Of a stretch of 64,000 nt of DNA, positions 18,561-26,728 are shown piece by piece; position 1 is the first letter of the stretch; each line of letters begins with the position of its first letter. The DNA is from Candidatus Dechloromonas phosphorivorans. Lineage in GTDB: Bacteria > Pseudomonadota > Gammaproteobacteria > Burkholderiales > Rhodocyclaceae. Where the stretch lies: positions 1 through 64,000 of the forward strand of contig JADJMS010000052.1 in the NCBI GenBank assembly GCA_016709495.1. Direction: 5' to 3'. A program made the translations under genes and the position numbers. The notes beneath the pieces are model-generated. The model made no database searches. It had not been told where the DNA came from and saw nothing but the letters and a program-made list of their open reading frames with translations.

Positions 18561-18888
18561 GGGATTCTCCTCGAATCAATTGGGTCCTGAACGGCTGATG
18601 CAGCCACCGTTGCAAGATTAGCAAAAGGTAGTAAATCATGGTGGGCAGACGGCGATCATGAGCTGCCGCCGCAAGCGTCAGTACGCCCTGGCCTTCGACC
18701 AGGATGCACCCGCTGTCGCAGATCGCCTGTTCGCCGGGTGAAAGATAGTGGTCAATGCCTTCGACACCCGCCGTTAACCAGATTCGGCCCTGTTCGCAAC
18801 GGATCGCCAGGCGTTCACGTCCATCAACGCGCAGCACTTCGCCGGGGTAGAGCAGGAAACGGGCGTATGTCACGATGACTCTCATACG
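18553..18888 (-). CDS. DUF2917 protein
   Basis: The N-terminal half (LRVDGRERLAIRCEQGRIWL, LSPGEQAICDSGCILVEGQG) fits the cupin-like DUF2917 family. The end carries a hydrophobic stretch (MIYYLLLILQRWL). The start is placed at the ATG of MRVIVTYARF (18888). It diverges from a GcvA-type LysR gene, an arrangement often seen for DUF2917. Function unknown. Confidence 0.65.
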   Translation of the reverse strand, partial: RMRVIVTYARFLLYPGEVLRVDGRERLAIRCEQGRIWLTAGVEGIDHYLSPGEQAICDSGCILVEGQGVLTLAAAAHDRRLPTMIYYLLLILQRWLHQPFRTQLIRGESHV

Positions 18889-18968
18889 GATTGCATGGGC
18901 AAAATGTACGCTACGGCAGGACAAGGGAAAAGCGATTTGAATTCCGCTTAAGCGTTAGAATTTCTAAC

Positions 18969-19856
18969 ATGAAAAATATGCCACCATTACCCGCTTTGCG
19001 CGCCTTCGAAGCCGTTGCCCGCCTCGGTAGCGTGGTTCAGGCAGCCGACGAATTGCATGTCACGCATGGCGCCATCAGCCAGCAATTGCGTTCGCTGGAG
19101 GAATATCTCGGGCTAAGCTTGTTCTCGCGCAAGGGCAAACGCCTGGTCATCACCGACGATGGCCGCATTTACGCGCTGCGCCTGCGGATGGCTTTGGGCG
19201 ACATCGCCAAGGCAACCGGCGATGTGCTTTCCCTGCCGCGCAGTGATGAGTTGATTATCGCTGTCGTGCCATCCTTCGCCTGTCATTGGCTGATACGCCG
19301 TCTGCCCGGCTTCATGGCGGCGCACCCTGACCTTAAGCTGACTTTGCGCGCCAGCCTGGAATTGGTCGATTTTTCCATTGACCGCGTCGATGCTGCTATC
19401 CGTATGGGGCCGGGCGGCTGGGAGGCGACTTCGCAGACCGCACTTTTTGTGGACGATATGGTGGCGGTTGCTTCACCGAGCTTCAACGGCGGTCGGTTGC
19501 CCGGCACGCCCGCAGAAATCATGGCCGCACCGCTGGTACGTTCGGTCGAAAGCTGGAGCCACTGGCTGAGTGCCGCCGGGCTGCCCGACATGGTGCTGAG
19601 CGGGCCGGTTTATACCGATTCGAATCTGGTGCTGGAAGCGCTGCGCCAGGGGCAGGGTGTGGCGCTGACGCGTCGTTTGCTGGTCCATGATGCCGTGCTC
19701 AGGGGCGAACTGGTGCAGCTTTCGCCTATCGCCGTAGCGCACCAGAACCCATATTGGCTGGTCTGGCCGATGCGCAGCCACGGCACTGCCAAACTGGTCG
19801 CCTTCAGCGAATGGTTGAAGGCGGAAGTCGCCAGCTATCTCGCGCAAATCCGCTGA
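18969..19856 (+). CDS. LysR-family regulator, GcvA-like
   Basis: A 295-aa protein. The HTH spans residues 5-62 (LPALRAFEAVARLGSVVQAA, then HVTHGAISQQLRSLEEYLGL), followed by the periplasmic-binding-like effector domain typical of the GcvA group (DAAIRMGPGGW, SHWLSAAG). The start is the ATG at 18969; longer in-frame starts reach into the promoter shared with the DUF2917 gene. It probably controls that divergent gene and itself. Confidence 0.88.
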   Translation: MKNMPPLPALRAFEAVARLGSVVQAADELHVTHGAISQQLRSLEEYLGLSLFSRKGKRLVITDDGRIYALRLRMALGDIAKATGDVLSLPRSDELIIAVVPSFACHWLIRRLPGFMAAHPDLKLTLRASLELVDFSIDRVDAAIRMGPGGWEATSQTALFVDDMVAVASPSFNGGRLPGTPAEIMAAPLVRSVESWSHWLSAAGLPDMVLSGPVYTDSNLVLEALRQGQGVALTRRLLVHDAVLRGELVQLSPIAVAHQNPYWLVWPMRSHGTAKLVAFSEWLKAEVASYLAQIR

Positions 19857-19860
19857 AGAT

Positions 19861-20766
19861 TCAGGCGCTCAGCGCAAGGCTCGCCCACAGGTGGGCAGCG
19901 ACCAGCGCCCGCCATGGCGAGAGTGGCTCCAGCCAGGCCCTGGCTTCCGCTTCGCCCATCTTTTCCGGGTTGCCGGGCAGCATTTGCAAGGCGCGGCGAA
20001 CCGCGACATCGCCATGCAGCGAACCGTCGAGCCAGCCAAAGCCGCGCAACAGGGTGTAATTGACCGTCCACGGTCCAATCCCGCGTATGCCCAGCAGGCG
20101 TTCGCGGAGCAGATCGACCGGCGGGTTATCCAGCCATTCGTCAAGCGGCAATTCGCCAGCCAGCACCCGGGCGCTGACGCTGATCAGGGTTTGCGCTTTG
20201 CTCGCCGAGAAACCGGCGGCGCGCAAATCCACTTCGCTCAAGGCGGCCAGGCGGCTAGCATCGGGATAACAGGCGAGGCCGCCCGAATGCACCAGTCCGG
20301 CTGCCTTGATCATCTTGCGCCGGATCGAGACGGCCGCACTGACACTGATCTGCTGGCCGATGATGGCCCAGGTCAGTGCCTCGAACGGGCTTGCTGCCAG
20401 CGGCACGCGCAGGCCGGCCTGACGGGCGATCAAGGCGCCCAGTTGCGGGTGCCGGGCATGGGCTTTTTCAAATTCGTCGACGGGCTGAGTCAGTCCCAGC
20501 ATGCGCCGGACGTGGCGGGCGAGGTTATCTGCATCGGTTGCGGTTAACGCGCCATCGAGCGATATTTTTACCGCCACTGTTTGATCTGGCAGAAAGTGCA
20601 CGCTCAGGCAAGCCGCGTGGCCCTCCCAGACCAGCCCCTTGTGCAGCGAATCGGTGTCGACCCGCTCAGAAAATGCCAGGGCATCGCGTTGGTGGAATTT
20701 GAGGATATCGGCTAGGCGAAAGCCAGCCGGTAATTCCAGAGTGCAGGTTTGGGTCGCAGCAGCCAT
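19861..20766 (-). CDS. alkA: DNA-3-methyladenine glycosylase II
   Basis: It removes alkylated bases. The 301-aa protein has the AlkA N-terminal domain, then the HhH fold (LLGIRGIGPWTVNYTLLRGF) and the catalytic Asp downstream in the LDGSLHGDVAVRRAL stretch. Its ATG overlaps the alkB stop by one base (TGATG). Last gene of ada-alkB-alkA. A much longer open frame to 21378 only reflects read-through over alkB and is rejected. Confidence 0.92.
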   Translation of the reverse strand: MAAATQTCTLELPAGFRLADILKFHQRDALAFSERVDTDSLHKGLVWEGHAACLSVHFLPDQTVAVKISLDGALTATDADNLARHVRRMLGLTQPVDEFEKAHARHPQLGALIARQAGLRVPLAASPFEALTWAIIGQQISVSAAVSIRRKMIKAAGLVHSGGLACYPDASRLAALSEVDLRAAGFSASKAQTLISVSARVLAGELPLDEWLDNPPVDLLRERLLGIRGIGPWTVNYTLLRGFGWLDGSLHGDVAVRRALQMLPGNPEKMGEAEARAWLEPLSPWRALVAAHLWASLALSA

Positions 20767-21419
20767 CAGCGTGCCTTGCGAAAAGTCAGGTTCAATCGGC
20801 AGGCGCCGACTATAGGATGTTCGCCGGCTTTCAGCGCCAGCACGCCATGATAGCGAAGTCGGTCCGGTCCGCCCCAGACGACCACGTCGCCATGGGTCAG
20901 CGTGACGCGAGTTGCTGTTACCGAGCGTTGCAGGCCGCCAAACTGGAATACCGCCGGCAGGCCGAGTGAAACGGAAACAATGGGCTGGGTCTGGTCGCGC
21001 TCGTCCTTGTCCTGATGAAGCGACATCTTTGCGCCGGGTTGATAGCGGTTGATCAGGCAGGCATCGGGTGCGAAGCCGGAAAAACCGGCCGCGGCTGCCG
21101 CTGCTTCGGCCAGGCGGCTGAAGGTGGCTGGCATCGGCGGCCAGGGCTGGCCACTTTCCGGGTCGTTTGGCTGATAGCGATAGCCTGACTGGTCGGTGAC
21201 CCAGCCTGTTGTGCCGCAATTGCTCATTGCCACCGACATGCGAAAACCGCCCGGCGTCAGCATCTGGCGAAATGGCGCCGCGGCGACAATCTTGCCGATT
21301 TCGCCGTACAGGGTTTCCGCCTCGCTGGCGGCGAATCCGCGCAGCACGAGACTGCCAGGTCCGAGGCGTTCCGTCCAAGTTGTGGTTGCGCCGGCATGGC
21401 TCAACAAGTCCAGATTCAA
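20766..21419 (-). CDS. alkB: Alpha-ketoglutarate-dependent DNA dealkylase AlkB
   Basis: AlkB oxidatively removes methyl groups from 1-methyladenine and 3-methylcytosine. The 217-aa protein shows the iron ligands H135 and D137 (LHQDKDE) and H191 (RYHGV), and the 2-oxoglutarate arginines in CRLNLTFR (R208, R214). It overlaps ada by four bases (ATGA) and alkA by one, so all three are translationally coupled. Confidence 0.95.
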   Translation of the reverse strand: MNLDLLSHAGATTTWTERLGPGSLVLRGFAASEAETLYGEIGKIVAAAPFRQMLTPGGFRMSVAMSNCGTTGWVTDQSGYRYQPNDPESGQPWPPMPATFSRLAEAAAAAAGFSGFAPDACLINRYQPGAKMSLHQDKDERDQTQPIVSVSLGLPAVFQFGGLQRSVTATRVTLTHGDVVVWGGPDRLRYHGVLALKAGEHPIVGACRLNLTFRKAR

Positions 21420-22489
21420 GATTCGGCCTCCCTGTTCAGCAGGGCGCGCTTGCGTGCTACGCCCCAGCGATAGCCGGACAGCGCGCCATCATTGCGCAGC
21501 ACGCGATGACAGGGAATTGCCACGGCCAGGGCATTGGCAGCACAGGCACCGGCGACGGCACGGGCCGCCCTGGGCGCGCCGATGCGCCGGGCGAGTTCGC
21601 TGTAACTGACCATAGAGCCGGCCGGGATGGCGCGCAGGGCAAGCCAGACGCGTTGCTGGAAAGCGGTGCCGCGAATGTCGAGTGGCAGATCGAGTCCGAT
21701 CTGCGGTGCTTCGACAAAGCCGACAACCTGCGCCACCCAAGCCTCGAAGCCGGCATCACCGCCGATCAGCGTTGCCTTGGGAAAACGGTCCTGCAGGTCG
21801 TGCGCTAAGGCCTGCGGGTCGTCGCCCAATAAAATGGCGCAAATTCCTTTGGCGCTGGCCGCCACCAGAATAACGCCGAGCGTGCACTGGCCAATGGCAA
21901 AGCGGATTTGCGTATTGTTGCCGCCGGCCCGGTAGTCGCCAGGCGTCATGCCAAGCTGACTGGCCGACTGCTCGTAAAAGCGTCCGCTGGTGTTGTAGCC
22001 GGCGTTGTAAATGGCTTCAGTCACAGTTTTGCCCGGCACCAGTTCCGCCTTGAGTCGCTGGCTACGCCGGGCGCTGGCATAGGCTTTCGGCGTCAGCCCG
22101 GTCACTGTCTTGAACAGGCGGTGCAGATGGTAGGTGCTGAGGCCGGCATGCTCCGCCAGTTGCTGCAGGGTAGGGGGCGTCGCGCTGTCATCGATCAGCC
22201 GGCAAAGTTCGGCGATGCTGGCTGCCTGGCGCTCGGCCAGTGGTGGCTGTTTGGGTTGGCAACGCAGGCAGGGGCGGAAACCGGCGCCTTCGGCTGTTGC
22301 GGTCGACGGAAAAAAGCGGACGTTTTCCGGGCGCGGCGGGCGTGCCGGACAAGTGGGGCGGCAATAGACGCCGGTGGTGGTCACGGCGTAGAAAAACTGA
22401 CCTTCCGCTGCCGGGTCACGAGCTAGAAGAGCAGCCCAGCGCGGGTCGTTCAGGGTGACGCTGGCTGGTTGGCGGGCTTGGTTCGATTT
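21416..22489 (-). CDS. ada: Bifunctional Ada methyltransferase/regulator
   Basis: A 357-aa protein. The N-terminal zinc domain has C44, C48, C75 and C78 (GVYCRPTCP; FRPCLRCQP), where one Cys accepts methyl groups from phosphotriesters. An AraC-type HTH follows (LQQLAEHAGLSTYHLHRLF). The C-terminal O6-methylguanine transferase has its active Cys near residue 327 (IPCHRV). The start is the ATG at 22489 after AAAAAGGAC; a longer frame runs into the promoter. Once methylated it would activate this ada-alkB-alkA operon. Confidence 0.96.
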   Translation of the reverse strand, partial: KSNQARQPASVTLNDPRWAALLARDPAAEGQFFYAVTTTGVYCRPTCPARPPRPENVRFFPSTATAEGAGFRPCLRCQPKQPPLAERQAASIAELCRLIDDSATPPTLQQLAEHAGLSTYHLHRLFKTVTGLTPKAYASARRSQRLKAELVPGKTVTEAIYNAGYNTSGRFYEQSASQLGMTPGDYRAGGNNTQIRFAIGQCTLGVILVAASAKGICAILLGDDPQALAHDLQDRFPKATLIGGDAGFEAWVAQVVGFVEAPQIGLDLPLDIRGTAFQQRVWLALRAIPAGSMVSYSELARRIGAPRAARAVAGACAANALAVAIPCHRVLRNDGALSGYRWGVARKRALLNREAES

Positions 22490-22508
22490 CATGGCTGTCC
22501 TTTTTAAC

Positions 22509-22533
22509 ATGAAGCACCCCAAGGATGCTTCAT
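22509..22533. promoter_or_regulatory. Inverted repeat upstream of ada
   Basis: ATGAAGCA and TGCTTCAT form a perfect 8-bp inverted repeat with a 9-base centre, 20 bases upstream of the ada ATG. It could be an operator or a leader hairpin; I do not recognise a classical Ada box. Confidence 0.35.
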
Positions 22534-22731
22534 GAAGGGGGTGCGGTCGACAGCCAAAATATCGTGTTTTTTTTTAACAACAACACTCCGAATCTTGCTT
22601 TTGAATTCAACTTTGATACGCCTGCGTAATCTGTACGCAATCTAACGTATTTCTCCCGGGAAACCCCGGACGTAATCTGGCGCTGCACTGCAACAACGCA
22701 GACCAGATTCCCCAACGTCCAAGGAGCTTCC

Positions 22732-23993
22732 ATGAGCAATCGTCGTAACTTCATCAAGGCAACAGTCCTATCCGCCGCCCTCGCTTCCATCGGCATGACG
22801 GCCCACGCCGCCGACACCATCAAGGTTGGCGTGCTGCATTCCCTGTCCGGCACCATGGCCATTTCCGAGACCGCGCTCAAGGAAACCGTGCTGATGACCA
22901 TTGAGGAAATCAACAAGGCCGGCGGCGTCATGGGGCAGAAACTCGAGCCGGTCGTTGTCGACCCGGCTTCGAACTGGCCGCTGTTCGCCGAAAAGGCCCG
23001 CCAGCTGCTGACCAAGGACAAGGTCGCCGTCACCTTCGGCTGCTGGACTTCGGTGTCCCGCAAGTCCGTGCTGCCGGTGTACAAGGAACTGAACGGCCTG
23101 CTCTTCTACCCGGTTCAGTACGAAGGTGAAGAACTTGAGAAGAACGTTTTCTACACTGGCGCTGCGCCCAACCAGCAAGCCATCCCCGCTGTTGAATACC
23201 TGATGTCAAGGACGGCGGCGAAGCAAAGCGCTTCGTGCTGCTCGGCACCGACTACGTCTATCCGCGCACCACCAACAAGATCCTGCGCGCCTTCCTGAAA
23301 TCCAAGGGCGTGGCTGACGCCGACATCATGGAAGACTACACGCCGTTCGGCCACAGCGATTACCAGACCATCATCGCCAAGATCAAGAAGTTCGCTTCTG
23401 AAGGCAAGAAGACTGCCGTGGTTTCTACCATCAATGGCGACTCCAACGTGCCGTTCTACAAGGAATTGGGCAACGCCGGCCTGAAGGCCACCGATGTGCC
23501 GGTCGTCGCCTTCTCGGTCGGCGAAGAGGAACTGCGCGGCGTCGATACCAAGCCGCTGGTCGGCCACCTGGCTTCGTGGAACTACTTCATGTCGCTGAAG
23601 AACCCGGAAAACGACAAGTTCGTGAAGCTCTACCGTGACTGGGCCAAGAAAGCCAAACTGCCTAACGCCGACAAGGTTGTGACGAACGACCCGATGGAAG
23701 CCACCTACATCGGCATCCACATGTGGAAGCAGGCTGTCGAGAAGGCCAAGTCCACCGATACCGACAAGGTTATCGCCGCCATGGCCGGCCAGACCTTCAA
23801 GGCACCGAGCGGTATTACCTCGATGATGGACGAAAAGAACCACCACCTGCACAAGTCCGTGTTCATCGGCGAAGTTAAGGCTGATGGCCAGTTCAACGTC
23901 GTCTGGAAGACGCCTGGCCCGGTCAAGGCCCAGCCGTGGAGCCCGTACATCACCGGCAACGACAAGAAGAAGGACGAGCCGGAAATGAAGTAA
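22732..23993 (+). pseudogene. urtA: Urea ABC transporter substrate-binding protein, one frameshift
   Basis: A periplasmic protein (signal MSNRRNFIKATVLSAALASI, Tat-like RRNF) that binds urea for UrtBCDE. The first frame has VGVLHSLSGTMAISETALK and GCWTSVSRKSVLPVYKEL. The frame shifts at about 23212, where TCAAGG reads as TCCAAGG if one C is restored. The second frame begins KRFVLLGTDYVYPRTTNKIL and runs to DEPEMK. The joined protein of about 420 aa has full family length. A loss of one C in an otherwise perfect gene suggests a sequencing error. No urtBCDE follows; a terminator ends the transcript. Confidence 0.92.
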
Positions 23994-24020
23994 TCTGGAT
24001 CAATCTGTCAGTCGCAAACG

Positions 24021-24046
24021 ACGGGGGCTTCGGCCCCCGTTTTTTG
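24021..24046 (+). terminator. Rho-independent terminator after urtA
   Basis: ACGGGGGC-TTCG-GCCCCCGT is a perfect 8-bp stem with a stable UUCG loop, followed by TTTTT. Confidence 0.92.
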
Positions 24047-24082
24047 TTGACGGGGGGAGGGGGCTGGTTTTGATACTCGGAA

Positions 24083-24204
24083 GAAACCCCTCGGCCTCCC
24101 CTTGTCCCCCAAGGGGACTTCCTTCGGGGCGTCAGGGGAGGAGCAAACCGGCAAGGCACATTGAACTCCCTCCCCTGAAAAGGGGAGGGCCGGGGAGGGG
24201 TTTG
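24083..24204. repeat. REP-like inverted repeat
   Basis: GAAACCCCTCGGCCTCCCCTT near 24083 pairs imperfectly with AAGGGGAGGGCCGGGGAGGG near 24180. Inner GC-rich arms (CCAAGGGGACTT and CCCTCCCCTG) can pair as well. This is the look of the palindromic intergenic repeats common in GC-rich betaproteobacteria. It fills most of the 330-base gap after urtA; no gene is seen there. Confidence 0.45.
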
Positions 24205-24323
24205 AATGTCAAATAGTCGAGCGCGACAGAAACGCGTCGATGCCTCACCGACTACGCAATTCCGCGTATTTCGGCGGCGCAGCGGCGCGCCTAAGCTGGC
24301 AGAATTGCATTCGTCTGCCCACC

Positions 24324-25487
24324 ATGTTCGCCAACCTGCACCAACTATCGCACCATGCCGCCTGGCGCCGCCAGCTGGAGATGATTCTCGAGTCGACCGG
24401 TGAAGGCATTTATGGGATCGATCTCAACGGGCGCTGCATCTTCATCAACGAAGCCGGCGCCGAGATGCTCGGCTACACCCCGGATGAAGTGCTCGGTCGC
24501 TCGATGCACTACCTGATCCATCACTCGCATGCCGACGAAACCCTGATGCCGGTGCATGAATGCCGTATCTACAAGGCTTTCAAGGAGGGCCACGGCGTCC
24601 GCGTCGACGACGAAGTGCTGTGGCGGCGCGAGGGCAGCAGCTTCCCGGCCGAATACGCCTCCTACCCGATCCGCGATGGCGACACGGTGGTGGGCGCCGT
24701 CGTCACCTTCAGCGACATCACCGAGCGCAAGCGCACCGAAAAACTGCTGCAGGAAGCCCACGACCAGCTGGAAAAGCGCGTTCGCGAGCGCACTGCCGAA
24801 CTGACGGCCGCCCATGACCACCTGCGCCAGTCGCACGAATCGCTGCGCCGCCTGTCGGCCCACCTGAACACCGTGCGCGAGGAAGAACGCCGGCACATCG
24901 CGCGCGACATTCACGATGATCTCGGCGCTTCATTGACCGCCCTGCAACTGGAAATGAACTGGCTGCGCCAGCGCCTCGGCGACGATGCCGCGATGCGCGA
25001 CAAGCTCGACGGCATGCTGGACATCGGCAGCCACGCCATGCAGGCCGTGCGCCGCATCCTCAACGACCTGCGCCCCGGCGTGCTCGATCACCTCGGCCTG
25101 TGGGCGGCGCTGGAAAGCCTGCTGCTCGACTTCCAGAAACGCTCCGGCCTCAATTGCCGTTACACCTGCACGCCGGAAATCGAACGCTGCCGCCTTGGCC
25201 GCGATGCCGAAATCGCGCTCTACCGCATCGTCCAGGAAGTGCTGACCAACGTCACCCGCCACGCGAAAGCCACGCAGGTCCAGCTCGACGCCCACGCCGA
25301 CGGCCGCGACCTCGTTCTCAGCATTGCCGACAACGGCCTCGGCATGCGCGTCCCGCCGCAACCCACCTCCTTCGGCCTGCTCGGCATGCGCGAACGGACG
25401 CTGGCGCTGGGCGGCACGCTCAATATCGTCAGCAGCCCCGGCGACGGCACGCGCGTCGTGCTGCGCCTGCCCAACGCCATCGCCTGA
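24324..25487 (+). CDS. PAS sensor histidine kinase, HisKA_3 type
   Basis: A cytoplasmic kinase of about 387 aa. A PAS domain comes first (ILESTGEGIYGIDLNGRCIF, then GAVVTFSDITERK), then a coiled coil, the HisKA_3 phospho-acceptor (RRHIARDIHDDLGASLTAL) and a HATPase domain (EVLTNVTRHAKATQV, NGLGMRV, FGLLGMRER). The start is uncertain: ATG at 24324 or 24240, neither with a clear ribosome site. It pairs with the NarL-type regulator six bases downstream. Confidence 0.88.
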   Translation: MFANLHQLSHHAAWRRQLEMILESTGEGIYGIDLNGRCIFINEAGAEMLGYTPDEVLGRSMHYLIHHSHADETLMPVHECRIYKAFKEGHGVRVDDEVLWRREGSSFPAEYASYPIRDGDTVVGAVVTFSDITERKRTEKLLQEAHDQLEKRVRERTAELTAAHDHLRQSHESLRRLSAHLNTVREEERRHIARDIHDDLGASLTALQLEMNWLRQRLGDDAAMRDKLDGMLDIGSHAMQAVRRILNDLRPGVLDHLGLWAALESLLLDFQKRSGLNCRYTCTPEIERCRLGRDAEIALYRIVQEVLTNVTRHAKATQVQLDAHADGRDLVLSIADNGLGMRVPPQPTSFGLLGMRERTLALGGTLNIVSSPGDGTRVVLRLPNAIA

Positions 25488-25493
25488 AACGCC

Positions 25494-26132
25494 ATGACCA
25501 CCCTCCTGATCGTCGACGACCACATGATCATCCGCCGCGGCCTGCGGCAGATCCTCTCCGAAAACCCGGCCATCGGTGACATCCACGAGGCCGAAGACGG
25601 CCCGACAGCACTGCGCCTGCTGCGCTCAACGCCGGTCGATGTCGTGCTGCTCGACATCGCCCTCGGCGAACGCGACGGGCTGGACGTCCTGAAAACCCTG
25701 CACGGCGAATTCCCGCGCCTGGGCGTGATCATGCTGTCGGTGTACCCGGAGAACCAGTTCGCCCTGCGCGCCATGCGCGGCGGCGCCCACGCCTACCTGA
25801 ACAAGGGCTGCAGCCCGGACATCCTCTTCGCGGCCATCGCCAAGGTGGCCAGCGGCGGCCTCTACATCACCCCAGCTGTCGCCGAACTGCTCGCCCATGA
25901 TCTGCGCGGCGATGCCGACGGCGAAAAGCCGCCGCACGAAGCCCTCTCCAACCGCGAATTCCAGGTCCTGCAACTGCTCGCCCAGGGCCGCAGCGTCGGC
26001 CAGATCGCCCAGCAACTGACGCTCTCGGCCAACACCATCTCGACCTACCGGGCGCGCATCTTCGAAAAGCTGAGCCTGCACAACCCGGCCGACCTGTTCA
26101 GCTACGCCGCCCGGCATCGGCTGACAACCTAG
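25494..26132 (+). CDS. NarL/FixJ-family response regulator
   Basis: A 212-aa regulator: receiver (LIVDDHMIIRRG; phospho-Asp in VVLLDIALGERDG; Lys in AYLNKGCSP) and C-terminal LuxR HTH (LSNREFQVLQLLAQGRSVGQ, then LSANTISTYRARIFEKL). Co-transcribed with the PAS kinase. Its 3' end is part of a direct repeat that recurs at 29706, which marks the left edge of the toxin cassettes. Confidence 0.9.
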   Translation: MTTLLIVDDHMIIRRGLRQILSENPAIGDIHEAEDGPTALRLLRSTPVDVVLLDIALGERDGLDVLKTLHGEFPRLGVIMLSVYPENQFALRAMRGGAHAYLNKGCSPDILFAAIAKVASGGLYITPAVAELLAHDLRGDADGEKPPHEALSNREFQVLQLLAQGRSVGQIAQQLTLSANTISTYRARIFEKLSLHNPADLFSYAARHRLTT

Positions 26133-26181
26133 CCGGGCGGAATTTAATTTTTGGCCGTTTTTTCCGGTTGACCGTAGCAGG
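26101..26181 (+). repeat. Cassette repeat, copy 1 (end of the NarL-type regulator gene)
   Basis: 25 bases at 26101-26125 (GCTACGCCGCCCGGCATCGG plus CTGAC) recur exactly at 29706-29730. The core at 26147-26181 (ATTTTTGGCCG, TTTTTTCCGGTTGACCG, then TAGCAGG) recurs at 28115 and, less exactly, 29742. Confidence 0.75.
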
Positions 26182-26287
26182 CAAGTAATCGGCTACTCAA
26201 TGCCTGATTAATCATCACCGCTGGCAAAGCTGCAGGAAATTAATTGCATACAAACCATACTGTGTAATTCAACTATACAAACTATGT

Positions 26288-26308
26288 ACTGTTAAATTAA
26301 TATACAGT
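26288..26308. promoter_or_regulatory. Candidate HipB operator
   Basis: ACTGT-N11-ACAGT forms a symmetric site 44 bases upstream of the hipB ATG in an AT-rich promoter region, as expected for HipB autoregulation. There are no other features in 26182-26351. Confidence 0.4.
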
Positions 26309-26351
26309 CGTTGATATGTAATCTGTTCGCTGCATGAATCGCGGAGGCACG

Positions 26352-26726
26352 ATGATTTACCCGATCAAGACACTGAGCCAGCTGCCCCTGGTCCTCAAGG
26401 CTTTCCGCAAGGAAAGGGGCCTGACGCAGGCGGTGCTGGCCGAAAAACTGGGCATCACTCAGCAAAGCTACGCCGCCTTCGAAGCCAACCCGGCGGCAGC
26501 GAATCTGGAGCGCCTGTTCACGGTATTGCGCTTGCTGGATGTCGACATTTCGCTCGCCAAAAGCGGATCACCCCTGAACACGCTGAGCGAACCGGAAGTA
26601 CAGCCCTACGACCAAGCCTCGCCAGCAGCAGTTCCGCGCAAGCTCGCCGCCACGAAAGCCGCACGCGAACCGGCGAGCCAGCAAGCCGCGCCCACCATGC
26701 CGACGAAGAAGCGGGAAAGCTGGTAA
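26352..26726 (+). CDS. hipB: HipB-like antitoxin
   Basis: An Xre-type HTH spans residues 15-60 (VLKAFRKERGLTQAVLAEKL, GITQQSYAAFE), which is the HipB DNA-binding fold. The tail is an Ala/Pro/Lys-rich extension. The start at 26352 has GGAGG just upstream, better than the ATG at 26334. It neutralises HipA and represses the operon in known systems. hipA starts two bases after the stop. Confidence 0.82.
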   Translation: MIYPIKTLSQLPLVLKAFRKERGLTQAVLAEKLGITQQSYAAFEANPAAANLERLFTVLRLLDVDISLAKSGSPLNTLSEPEVQPYDQASPAAVPRKLAATKAAREPASQQAAPTMPTKKRESW

Positions 26727-26728
26727 GC

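Noticed and set aside
19861..21378. A 505-codon open frame on the minus strand
   Set aside because: Its second half is alkA, but the first half runs antisense-like through alkB in the wrong frame. The alkA start at 20766, overlapping the alkB stop, explains the gene.
24003..24015. AATCTGTCAGTCG after urtA, also found upstream of nifH (12087-12099)
   Set aside because: A 13-base match in 64 kb may be chance, and the urtA copy lacks the second inverted arm. Not called as a shared regulatory site.
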